From Candidatus Cloacimonas sp. 4484_140 (lineage in GTDB: Bacteria > Cloacimonadota > Cloacimonadia > JGIOTU-2): a DNA stretch of 6,193 nucleotides. Under the pieces are notes generated by a model. It was not told the origin of the DNA. It did not search any database and worked only from the letters and a program-made list of their open reading frames with translations. A program made the position numbers and the translations under genes. Shown piece after piece: positions 1-6,102 of the stretch (positions are counted from its first letter, which is position 1; the number at the start of each line of letters is the position of its first letter). The stretch lies in the NCBI GenBank assembly GCA_002049945.1, contig MVCT01000079.1, positions 1 to 6,193 on the forward strand. Reading direction: 5' to 3'.

Positions 1-2075
1 AGGTAATCACCATACTTGAGCACAACATTTGTCGGTTGGAACGCTCCATTCTCCTTTGAAATTGCGAGATACTTCGCATTAAAAACAAGTGGCACAGAAT
101 CAAAGAGCGTGGAAATGCCGTAGGTATAATCCTTTGCAAGCGTGAGAATTTTCGTGCTGTCTATTGCAACCAATCCACCGACCGTTGATCCGTAATTAAG
201 CGGTTCATACGAAATATTTTGTGTGCTTTCGTGTGGAATGAGAATGGATGAAAAAATCGTATTCGAGCCCGAACTCGTTGCTTTGGTGACCGTATGCGTT
301 GCAGGCACATTATAGGTGCCGTCATCATGATAATCATCATAAGAAGAAAAATTTATTGAATTTATGGAATTTATATAACAATCAAGCGAGACATTATTTT
401 GTGTGTATTGTGAGCCGATCGTAGTTCGTGAATCATTAGTCAGAAAAGTGAATCCCCCACCTGTCGAGCCCCCTCCGTTTCCATGAAGAAGCCATTCGTA
501 ACTTTTCGTAGAAGAGGAACTTACAAAATCCGTGAGTATGAAATATTTATTATCAAAAAAACTGGTGCATCGAGTAAAATCAACATTCTGGTAATTGGTT
601 TGCACTTCTGCATAATCGAGAAATTGCGTATCATAAAAATTCTCAATAAAGGCGTCTGTACCGTTTGCTGTATAACTTCCTGCAGAAGATGGACCGCTTC
701 CGTTCACGAGGATCAGATTATGATTATCAGCGTATCTAACCTTATCATGCTCATTCCAGCTAATGTATCCGGAATCCATTGCCAAATACTCGCCAAGTGC
801 ATGTATTATGAAACTCGTATTGTCGGGATGTTCGTGAGATCGTCCACCGGTTCGAGCAATATCATGTTCCCCTACCAAGCACATATAGTTCGCATCATTA
901 TCCCAATTATTTCTAAAAACTGCTTGTCCGGCATCGGGCAGAAAGATGGTTGTGTAATCTGGCTCGGTTGTGCCTTCATAAATATCATCGTACAGGCATA
1001 TCATCTCGACATCCATATTCGATGAAGACGCCCATGTATTATAAGGACTATCGCTATGTATATAATCCCAAGCCAAAACATCATTATCATAATAGGATGC
1101 AAAAGCCGCACTGTAATAATATGAGTTCAGAAAGCTGTCATCTAACGGTGGGCGTGAGCCATCTGGCATACGAATTTTAATTCCCCATTCGGTGTTTTGC
1201 TGAAACCTATATTGCTGCAGAGGAGGCGGATACGTTGTACTTCCAAAAACCTGAGGTATGCCATCAGTAAAATTTTCATAAGAAAATGCGAAAGGTATGA
1301 AATTCACAGCACTGAACCCGAGGTAATGATGTCCTTCTGCCCATCCCCCATCCTGATCAACAAGATAAAGCCCGAACTGCCTGTAGAGTTTTGTTACTGC
1401 ATACTCGATCCACGTTGACGGTCTGGCATAATTGCTACCGCTGGTTTCAGTATTGAGCACAATGGCAGCCATTCCTACTGCAGATGCAAGCTTCACTCCG
1501 TAATTTGTTTCTTCTCCGTGACCCACAACCCAGGCATAATGGAGCAGTCCGAAATCATCATCCACAACGTCATGATAAAGTGAGCCGGTTACCCATTGAA
1601 TTCTATCCCTGACACTTTGCTCATCACCTCCGAAATTATAATTATTCCCTTTCAGAAAATCATAAGCAATACTGATCATCGAAATGATCTCTGAGTCCCA
1701 GATTATATTCGTGTATTCCTCGGTAATACTGCCGGCATTCTCTCTATTTGCGACGAGTAGATATTCCTTTGCCTTATCTCCGTATAATGTGTCTCCTTCA
1801 ATAAAAAATCTGAATGCAGCACAGCGAGCGATACGTGCTTTTTGTTTCTCCCAGCTACAGGTCGAATAGTCGATATTTGATGCATAAATAATACTTGCAT
1901 ACCATGAACTAAATGGAGCACGAGTAACTCTATCCCGAACTTCTTGAACAAGGATTTGGCTGGAATCTATGAGTGTGCGGGGCCAGTAAGTTTTTTCCGG
2001 CATCCAGCTTCCCTGAGCTAAAAGAGCATGAGCGGTCAACAGGAGAAAGAGAACACCAAGCAAAAATTTATTCAT
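1..2075 (-). CDS. Secreted heparinase II/III-family polysaccharide lyase, 3' end cut off by window edge
   Basis: An open frame runs from ATG at 2075-2073 to the left edge without a stop, giving 691 codons of an incomplete protein. Residues 1-20 form a signal peptide (MNKF, hydrophobic core, ending ALLA|Q). About 30-360 look like the alpha/alpha-toroid, and about 375 onward like the beta-sandwich domain of heparinase II/III-type lyases, which cleave uronate-containing glycans by beta-elimination. Visible candidates for the active site are H179 and H186 (LHYAWVVGH), Y251 (WAEGHHY), and the hallmark HEHPDNTSF at 414-422 followed by AMDSGY (D434) and NHN at 451-453. Their order and spacing resemble the His, Tyr, His and metal-site residues of Pedobacter heparinase II. 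A Gly-rich loop lies at 531-541. The start overlaps the upstream stop as ATGA and has no strong Shine-Dalgarno site, implying translational coupling. The substrate cannot be told from sequence. A T9SS tail may lie beyond the edge. Confidence 0.88.
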   Translation of the reverse strand, partial: MNKFLLGVLFLLLTAHALLAQGSWMPEKTYWPRTLIDSSQILVQEVRDRVTRAPFSSWYASIIYASNIDYSTCSWEKQKARIARCAAFRFFIEGDTLYGDKAKEYLLVANRENAGSITEEYTNIIWDSEIISMISIAYDFLKGNNYNFGGDEQSVRDRIQWVTGSLYHDVVDDDFGLLHYAWVVGHGEETNYGVKLASAVGMAAIVLNTETSGSNYARPSTWIEYAVTKLYRQFGLYLVDQDGGWAEGHHYLGFSAVNFIPFAFSYENFTDGIPQVFGSTTYPPPLQQYRFQQNTEWGIKIRMPDGSRPPLDDSFLNSYYYSAAFASYYDNDVLAWDYIHSDSPYNTWASSSNMDVEMICLYDDIYEGTTEPDYTTIFLPDAGQAVFRNNWDNDANYMCLVGEHDIARTGGRSHEHPDNTSFIIHALGEYLAMDSGYISWNEHDKVRYADNHNLILVNGSGPSSAGSYTANGTDAFIENFYDTQFLDYAEVQTNYQNVDFTRCTSFFDNKYFILTDFVSSSSTKSYEWLLHGNGGGSTGGGFTFLTNDSRTTIGSQYTQNNVSLDCYINSINSINFSSYDDYHDDGTYNVPATHTVTKATSSGSNTIFSSILIPHESTQNISYEPLNYGSTVGGLVAIDSTKILTLAKDYTYGISTLFDSVPLVFNAKYLAISKENGAFQPTNVVLKYGDY
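350..376 (-). repeat. Three tandem 9-base units inside the lyase gene
   Basis: On the plus strand AATTTATTG, AATTTATGG and AATTTATAT follow each other. On the coding strand they encode Ile-Asn-Ser, Ile-Asn-Ser, Ile-Asn-Phe at residues 568-576, in a beta-rich region. The units keep the reading frame, so length change by slippage would add or remove three residues without breaking the gene. Confidence 0.6.
2072..2075 (-). other. ATGA stop-start overlap, RCK_C gene and lyase gene
   Basis: The TGA of the RCK_C gene (2074-2072) and the ATG of the lyase gene (2075-2073) overlap. No clear Shine-Dalgarno site precedes the lyase start (only A-rich AAAAAGAAAAA), so re-initiation by ribosomes finishing the membrane-protein gene probably drives lyase synthesis. 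Confidence 0.75.
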
Positions 2076-2851
2076 TTTTTCTTTTTGACATTTTTCTTCT
2101 TATGAGTGCTGACACTATCCTTCACTTTGTCGATCAGTCGCTGATGAAGGACTTTTTTAATCTCATCGATCTTACCGTATGAAATGATATTATCACCGAG
2201 CAGAATTCTTGTTTCATTAGTGAGATTTGTAATGATATTTCTGCCACGTTCAATAGCGATGACCTTCATAACAGGATATTTCTTTATGATCGAAGCCATA
2301 TCCAAATGATACAACTCACTGCGGTCAGTGACTTCAATATTTACAATACCGAATCCACCTGCAGAAGTTACGAGATCCTGCACATAAGTGCGGGTGATGA
2401 TGTTTTTTTTCAGAAAGAAATTTTGTATGACCTTTGTGAGTTTTTGTGAAAATTTTGTATGGGAAAATAGAGAAAAAATGATCCAGCAAAAAAGTGCAAT
2501 GATCACAATATTGATTAGAACAGACAATGTCGGAAGCTTATCGAGATGGATGATGGGCTGAAAAACTTTATGCACAAGCTGAGATGGACGCATAGAATTC
2601 ACAAAAGTCGCAATGAGTGTTACCAAACCTGCATGACCGAAAATCATAAGAATTTTAGCGATCTTCCGCCGCTGATGGCTTTTCACGATAAGTTCAGATT
2701 CTTTCGTAGTAAAGCCGGTACCTGTAAAACAGGAAAGTGCCTGGAATTTCGCGATTGACCATTCCAGTCCGGTGAGCTCAAAGGCAACTGCGCCAATCCG
2801 AACCACAGTAAAAGAAATGATGATTACTATAACAAAAAGGAGTAAATTCAT
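2072..2851 (-). CDS. Membrane protein with K+-transporter-like pore motif and C-terminal RCK_C (TrkA_C) domain
   Basis: The protein has 259 residues. Hydrophobic segments lie at about 1-24, 66-86 and 107-130. Between the first two, residues 35-49 read AKFQALSCFTGTGFTT, which resembles the pore-helix plus selectivity-filter signature of Trk/Ktr/HKT transporters (F-x-A-x-S-x-F-x-x-x-G-F). The layout is therefore M1-P-M2 plus one more helix. Residues about 165-236 match an RCK_C/TrkA_C domain (GGFGIVNIEV, then VMKVIAIERG, then LLGDNIISYG), which in K+ transport systems binds small ligands and gates the pore. No Rossmann-type RCK_N nucleotide domain is present. The protein ends in a Lys-rich tail, HKKKNVKKKK. 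It starts 10 bases after the Popeye-like gene with a good AAGAAGG site, and its TGA overlaps the lyase ATG. The RCK_C call is solid. Ion conduction is inference, because one pore unit would need a tetramer and the protein could instead be only a regulator. Confidence 0.82.
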   Translation of the reverse strand: MNLLLFVIVIIISFTVVRIGAVAFELTGLEWSIAKFQALSCFTGTGFTTKESELIVKSHQRRKIAKILMIFGHAGLVTLIATFVNSMRPSQLVHKVFQPIIHLDKLPTLSVLINIVIIALFCWIIFSLFSHTKFSQKLTKVIQNFFLKKNIITRTYVQDLVTSAGGFGIVNIEVTDRSELYHLDMASIIKKYPVMKVIAIERGRNIITNLTNETRILLGDNIISYGKIDEIKKVLHQRLIDKVKDSVSTHKKKNVKKKK

Positions 2852-2856
2852 AGTGG

Positions 2857-2863
2857 CCTTCTT
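2857..2863 (-). promoter_or_regulatory. Ribosome binding site of the RCK_C membrane gene
   Basis: AAGAAGG on the minus strand lies 5 bases before the ATG at 2851 and overlaps the TAA stop of the Popeye-like gene. This supports the chosen start, which also places the first membrane helix at the N-terminus. Confidence 0.6.
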
Positions 2864-3506
2864 ATAAGTAGCGTTTTAATTTATAGGTTAGATCCTTGCT
2901 GAGTATAAGGTGGAATTTAGTATATAGGTTTGGATAGGTTTCTTTCAGACGCTTTAACTTAGCGTGTTTCCAGACAATAATGCGCACATCAGTTTCTGCG
3001 ATCACATCTGCAGAGGGATTTTCCTTCATGAGATACTGCATTTCTGCAATGAAATAACCGCGTGATAAATGGGTAACGACTTTGTCATTTTTCTTCACAA
3101 CAGCAGTGCCGTCAATGATCTGAATTACCTCATCGATTTTTACGTTGTCATGACAGATATAATGATCCTTACGAAGTTTTCTCTCTTCCCCCATCTTCCA
3201 GAAAAGCATGAACTCCTTTGAGGTCATATTGGAAAATATTTTTTTATAGAGATCGAGAATTTCTTCATCAATATGCACTTCTTTATTCTCAAGTAGAATG
3301 CGTATGACCTGAACAAGGTTGATCACTGCAAAGAGAGACATCCAGAATATAATCACGTAATCCTGAAGGATGATTCCACGTACTATCATGCACAATCCTG
3401 CAATAATGAGTACGATACGCAGCCAGAATATTTCTTTGATGATAAAACCGATCGCAGTGCCGATATAATAGAGATTCTGCAAAATTATAACTGATGTGGG
3501 TTTCAT
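2862..3506 (-). CDS. Popeye-like membrane protein: three TM helices plus cyclic-nucleotide-binding-like domain
   Basis: The protein has 214 residues. Three hydrophobic helices (about 7-23, 27-47 and 49-71) precede a cyclic-nucleotide-binding-fold domain at about 97-205, which would face the cytoplasm. This matches the layout of Popeye-domain (POPDC) proteins and their bacterial relatives, including the helix-3 motif with INLVQVIRILLENK and a following LYKKIFSNMTSKEF segment. In the domain, HDNVKIDEVIQIIDGTAVV corresponds to the first beta strands, and the phosphate-binding cassette region reads GYFIAEMQYLMKENPSADV (150-168). The cassette keeps the E (155) and the P-x-A pattern, but has Ser165 where classical cAMP receptors have the phosphate-binding Arg, so cAMP/cGMP binding is doubtful. 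No DNA-binding HTH follows, so it is not a Crp-type regulator. It sits 5 bases after the C45-like gene and 10 bases before the RCK_C membrane gene, suggesting that it senses a signal for that partner. Confidence 0.8.
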   Translation of the reverse strand: MKPTSVIILQNLYYIGTAIGFIIKEIFWLRIVLIIAGLCMIVRGIILQDYVIIFWMSLFAVINLVQVIRILLENKEVHIDEEILDLYKKIFSNMTSKEFMLFWKMGEERKLRKDHYICHDNVKIDEVIQIIDGTAVVKKNDKVVTHLSRGYFIAEMQYLMKENPSADVIAETDVRIIVWKHAKLKRLKETYPNLYTKFHLILSKDLTYKLKRYL

Positions 3507-3509
3507 TAT

Positions 3510-3518
3510 TCCTACCTC
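3510..3518 (-). promoter_or_regulatory. Ribosome binding site of the Popeye-like gene
   Basis: The minus strand reads GAGGTAGGA before the ATG at 3506. GAGG lies 8 bases from the start codon, and the element spans the TAG stop of the upstream gene. Ribosomes ending the C45-like gene would stop directly on this site. Confidence 0.6.
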
Positions 3519-5038
3519 ACGATGATTATCTTTTCAGTTGCACTCACAGTATTGTCACTCATCCTGATAAAGTACAGTCCCGAAGAAAGGGTAGTTGAAA
3601 TATTAAGAGTAAACTCATTTTCACCAGCAGTAGTCTGAATTTTCTGTTGATAAACTTTTCTTCCTCTTACATCATAAATAGAACAAACAACATTCTTTGC
3701 TTTTTTTGAGAAATATACAATATTGATCTCATTTTGGGCAGGATAAGGAAATATTTCCTTGATGAGAAGTTCTCCATCTTGAGTGGATGAATGATCGTCA
3801 ACACTTACATACTCAAACAGTTCATCTGTTGTAAAGGATGTTGGTGCTAGTATATATGCCGGAACACTGCCTGTTCTTGCCGACCATAAGATCGCACCAG
3901 TCGAGGGAATATACTGAATTGCCTGAATATTGGATGAGATACCTGCGGCACCGGAAATCAGAGTCCAGCTCCTCTCGGGATCAATGAAAGTGCTTATGTC
4001 CAGTGAATCTACAATGCCCTCATATCTGTAGCAATATACAGGCGTATATAATTTCCTGAAATGATTGGTCGCAGCAAGGTTATCTCCGGGAATTTCTGTA
4101 TTGTCTACTTGCGTACGAACTGTAATGCCCATGGAATTGTTGCATTCTATAATTAGTGCAAAGCTATCCTTTTCTGTCGAGCTGAGCACATTCATGATCG
4201 AGCCGGTTCGCTGTACATCGTCGTTTACTGCATGTACCACATCCATTGGATTGCACTGCCCTGAGCCGTCATAATCCACTGCTTCGATGCCGTTTCTTAT
4301 AGAAAAAAATATTGGCTCAAAGGTATCTTGCGGATTATAGGAATTATTATTGCCGACATTATAGAAGGAGCCCACACCGCTTTCATTTATTGATGAAAGG
4401 CAGCCGAACAAACCCGGAAATGTAAAGGAAATCCAGTTCTGCTCATCGGGCTCTGTGGGAAAGGATATTAGAAGAATATGATTGTCCATAAGCGTTTGAT
4501 GAGGAGTCCAATCGAGAAAACGAGTAATGATGCTTTCACCCAAAAGTTCAGGTGCATTTATTGTGCTCGATCCCCAACTTGTAAGAGAAGAACAAAGCGA
4601 ATTATCAGAAAAAAGATTTTTGTCATAAGGTAAATCTATAATAGAATTGCACATCATCAGATCGGTAACATCAATATCCCGTCCCAATACATCATTATAT
4701 AAAGACTGCCCGCCGGCAATTATGCCATCCAGTACTCCATTTCCTTCAGTGATATATTTGTCGTCAATTACAAAGCTCAACTCAAAATTCGCTCGGGTAA
4801 TGCCGTAAAAATAGGCATTATTACTAAAAAGATATCCCAGAAAATAATTGCAGAATACATCTATTATCTCATTGCAGAGTAGATAGCCCTGCGCATAACC
4901 GCGTTCATAATGTGTTCCCCACACCCGCACGATCTTTTTGTCTTCCTTGAGTTCGATATATCCCTGCGGATCCTGTGCATATAATAAAGAAGAAAAGATT
5001 ACAAGAATTACAACAACAAACAGGGCAAATTTTCTCAT
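3512..5038 (-). CDS. Secreted C45-type Ntn-hydrolase/acyltransferase-like protein with T9SS C-terminal sorting domain
   Basis: The protein has 508 residues. A signal peptide spans 1-21 (SSLLYA|Q). Residues 36-54 carry the family's N-terminal motif (VRVWGTHYERGYAQGYLL). The segment LCSSLTSWGSST at 148-159 fits the C45/acyl-coenzyme A:6-APA acyltransferase-like family, in which the peptide bond before Cys (here C149) is cut autocatalytically to expose the N-terminal nucleophile. RFLDW at 173-177, SINESGVGSFYNV at 216-228 and ATNHF at 323-327 are further expected family positions. Members hydrolyse or transfer amide-linked acyl groups, but the substrate here is unknown. Residues about 428-508 (YPAQNEINI, IYDVRGRKVY, LSSGLYFIRM, then KIIIVR) are a type A T9SS sorting domain, so the enzyme should cross the outer membrane and be surface-attached or released. 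The start overlaps the TPR stop as ATGA and has a GAAGGA site 6 bases upstream. Confidence 0.87.
   Translation of the reverse strand: MRKFALFVVVILVIFSSLLYAQDPQGYIELKEDKKIVRVWGTHYERGYAQGYLLCNEIIDVFCNYFLGYLFSNNAYFYGITRANFELSFVIDDKYITEGNGVLDGIIAGGQSLYNDVLGRDIDVTDLMMCNSIIDLPYDKNLFSDNSLCSSLTSWGSSTINAPELLGESIITRFLDWTPHQTLMDNHILLISFPTEPDEQNWISFTFPGLFGCLSSINESGVGSFYNVGNNNSYNPQDTFEPIFFSIRNGIEAVDYDGSGQCNPMDVVHAVNDDVQRTGSIMNVLSSTEKDSFALIIECNNSMGITVRTQVDNTEIPGDNLAATNHFRKLYTPVYCYRYEGIVDSLDISTFIDPERSWTLISGAAGISSNIQAIQYIPSTGAILWSARTGSVPAYILAPTSFTTDELFEYVSVDDHSSTQDGELLIKEIFPYPAQNEINIVYFSKKAKNVVCSIYDVRGRKVYQQKIQTTAGENEFTLNISTTLSSGLYFIRMSDNTVSATEKIIIVR
5035..5038 (-). other. ATGA stop-start overlap, TPR and C45-like genes
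   Basis: The TGA of the TPR gene (5037-5035) and the ATG of the C45-like gene (5038-5036) share bases in the classical ATGA arrangement, which usually means translational coupling and balanced expression. Confidence 0.8.
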
Positions 5039-5757
5039 TTAATTTCCTTCCACCGCTCATCTGATGGAGCTACCTTCTTTAGCTTCTTTTTCTGTTGTTC
5101 AAACTCATTCTGCCTGTCATTTGCTTTTAACAATCTGAGATATAGGAACTGCACATCGAGGTCATCAACCTCTTCATCGGGATCTTCGATATCCTTGCCC
5201 TTGTAAGTAAAACCGGTTTCCAGGGTTGCAAGGGCTTCATCATTTTTGCCCATTGCTTCCTGCACTTCTGCAAGCATGACATAAGCGTCATAATGTTCAA
5301 TTCGAGCTACAATTGATTTTTGTAGAGCAGTTTCCGCGTGCACCAGATCATCGGATTTGAAGTATGCTTCTCCCTTATGCCTCCAGGGGCAGGACCAATT
5401 CGGATAATTGGTATTCAATATATCATAAATCTCAATTGATTCATCATATTTTCTGAGTTCGAGCAGCAGATTCGCATACTGGAATTGAAATTTCGGAGTC
5501 AGCGAATCGACACGGGTTTTAAACTGCTCAAGCATTCTCTCCAGTTCGACCAAATACAAATAGGACAGCATTAAACGGGCGTTGTCTTCATCTTCATTCT
5601 CTGCAAGCTGGGCGGAATAATGCTTAAACGCATTCTCAAAGGTCGTTGCATTCTGATCTGCATTATAGTCCTGAAATGGATTGGATTCTGAATGCTGTGC
5701 ATGCAGCATCGTAAAAGTAGCACAAATCAGCATTCCACATACAATAATCTTTTTCAT
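5035..5757 (-). CDS. Exported tetratricopeptide-repeat (TPR) protein
   Basis: The protein has 240 residues. A signal peptide spans 1-20 (MKKIIVCGM, hydrophobic, ending MLHA|Q). No lipobox is seen, because Cys12 is preceded by Leu-Ile and Cys7 by Ile-Val. After an acidic, Asn-rich linker come helical repeats: a degenerate unit around 58-86, and clearer TPR units at about 89-118 (FQYANLLLELRKYDESIEIY), 122-155 (WRHKGEAYFKSDDLVHAETAL) and 156-189 (AYVMLAEVQEAMGKNDEALATLE). An acidic stretch (EDPDEEVDDLD, 191-201) and a further helical pair follow, then a Lys-rich end. TPR proteins are protein-binding scaffolds, and this one should act in the periplasm. It is the first gene of the operon, follows the promoter candidate at 5784-5811, and shares four bases with the C45-like gene. 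Its specific role is not recognisable. The start is supported by the signal peptide and a purine-rich GAGAGAG just upstream. Confidence 0.85.
   Translation of the reverse strand: MKKIIVCGMLICATFTMLHAQHSESNPFQDYNADQNATTFENAFKHYSAQLAENEDEDNARLMLSYLYLVELERMLEQFKTRVDSLTPKFQFQYANLLLELRKYDESIEIYDILNTNYPNWSCPWRHKGEAYFKSDDLVHAETALQKSIVARIEHYDAYVMLAEVQEAMGKNDEALATLETGFTYKGKDIEDPDEEVDDLDVQFLYLRLLKANDRQNEFEQQKKKLKKVAPSDERWKEIK
5045..5050 (-). promoter_or_regulatory. Ribosome binding site of the C45-like gene
   Basis: GAAGGA on the minus strand lies 6 bases before the ATG at 5038, inside the last codons of the TPR gene. It fixes the start of the C45-like gene despite the 4-base overlap with the upstream stop. 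Confidence 0.65.
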
Positions 5758-5774
5758 ATACTCTCTCTTTCGTG

Positions 5775-5815
5775 TTTTTTGACATTATTGGAATGTGTTT
5801 TTTTAAGTCAAAAAA
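5775..5815. repeat. Inverted repeat with 9-bp perfect arms flanking the promoter
   Basis: TTTTTTGAC at 5775-5783 and GTCAAAAAA at 5807-5815 are exact reverse complements separated by 23 bases. One arm overlaps the candidate -35 box and the other covers the region just upstream of the expected transcription start, so the pair could be an operator. The plus-strand arm also contains a perfect TTGACA (5779-5784), with only a poor -10 candidate (TTTAAG, 5802-5807) after it. The arms are A/T-run rich, which weakens the case. Confidence 0.4.
5784..5811 (-). promoter_or_regulatory. Candidate sigma70-type promoter of the five-gene operon
   Basis: On the minus strand, TTGACT (5811-5806) and AATAAT (5789-5784) are separated by 16 bases; each matches five of six consensus positions. 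Transcription would start near 5777, leaving a leader of about 20 bases before the ATG at 5757. No other promoter is apparent between the operon genes, because the junctions are too short. The surroundings are AT-rich, so chance matches are possible. Confidence 0.5.
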
Positions 5816-5830
5816 TTCAGAAATATTATG

Positions 5831-5856
5831 CGTTCCCAAAGAGGGCTTTGGGAACG
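5831..5856. repeat. Perfect 11-bp-stem hairpin, REP-like
   Basis: CGTTCCCAAAG (5831-5841) and CTTTGGGAACG (5846-5856) are exact reverse complements around an AGGG loop. No T-run follows directly on either strand, so this is not a classical terminator. The shape and GTTCCC/GGGAAC arms resemble the small palindromic intergenic repeats common in environmental bacterial genomes. Confidence 0.7.
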
Positions 5857-5884
5857 AGAGGATGCTGAGGGCTTTGGGAACGAG
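5841..5884. repeat. Direct repeat: second copy of the hairpin's right half
   Basis: GAGGGCTTTGGGAACGAG occurs at 5841-5858 and again identically at 5867-5884, with 8 bases between. The second copy has no left arm of its own, but it can pair with the left arm at 5831-5841, giving an alternative larger-loop hairpin. It looks like a partial duplication of the repeat element. Confidence 0.7.
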
Positions 5885-5900
5885 GTGAAAAAGCTAATTC

Positions 5901-5931
5901 TTTATCTGCGAAAATCTGTCCAATTTATGTG
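5901..5931. repeat. Dispersed repeat element, copy 1
   Basis: The 24 bases at 5901-5924 (TTTATCTGCG, then AAAATCTGTCCAAT) are identical to 6161-6184. The next seven bases match at four positions, ending in GTG in both copies. The element is built from ATCTG-containing units spaced about 10 bases apart; the third unit is degraded in this copy. Confidence 0.75.
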
Positions 5932-6006
5932 CTTTTATAATTTAACAATCTCATATTGATCATTAATAACATCACACTTTCTCCTCTTTATCATAAAAAA
6001 TACTGG

Positions 6007-6026
6007 ATTCCCTCTTTCGAGGGAAT
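6007..6026. repeat. Perfect 8-bp-stem hairpin, REP-like, followed by a T-run
   Basis: ATTCCCTC (6007-6014) and GAGGGAAT (6019-6026) pair around a TTTC loop, preceded by TGG and followed by GACA. The GGATTCCC...GGGAATGAC form resembles a widespread family of short palindromic intergenic repeats. The palindrome GACATGTC (6027-6034) and six Ts (6035-6040) follow, so weak plus-strand terminator activity is possible, although the T-run is 8 bases from the stem. Confidence 0.6.
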
Positions 6027-6102
6027 GACATGTCTTTTTTGTGGAATTACTTTGTCATCAGCGAATATTCCTCTGCTTGCCACAGCGTCCTGTCGGGGCG
6101 TA

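Noticed and set aside
483..1418. Plus-strand reading frames of 73-180 codons
   Set aside because: They lie opposite the continuous lyase frame, which has a signal peptide and family motifs. Their translations are low-complexity and resemble no known domain.
2072..2851. Canonical soluble TrkA subunit
   Set aside because: There is no Rossmann RCK_N domain with a GxGxxG motif; the N-terminal half is membrane helices with a pore-like loop.
2862..3506. Crp/Fnr-type transcription factor
   Set aside because: It has three N-terminal membrane helices and no C-terminal helix-turn-helix after the cNBD fold.
5035..5757. Lipoprotein assignment for the TPR protein
   Set aside because: Neither Cys7 nor Cys12 is preceded by a small residue at -1 as a lipobox requires, and a good type I signal-peptidase site follows at residue 20.
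5831..5856. Rho-independent terminator
   Set aside because: The stem is strong, but no U-run follows immediately on either strand; the nearest T-run on the minus strand is many bases away.
5841..5884. Possible CRISPR repeat pair
   Set aside because: Only two 18-base copies with an 8-base gap, far too short for a spacer, and no third copy or cas gene is present.
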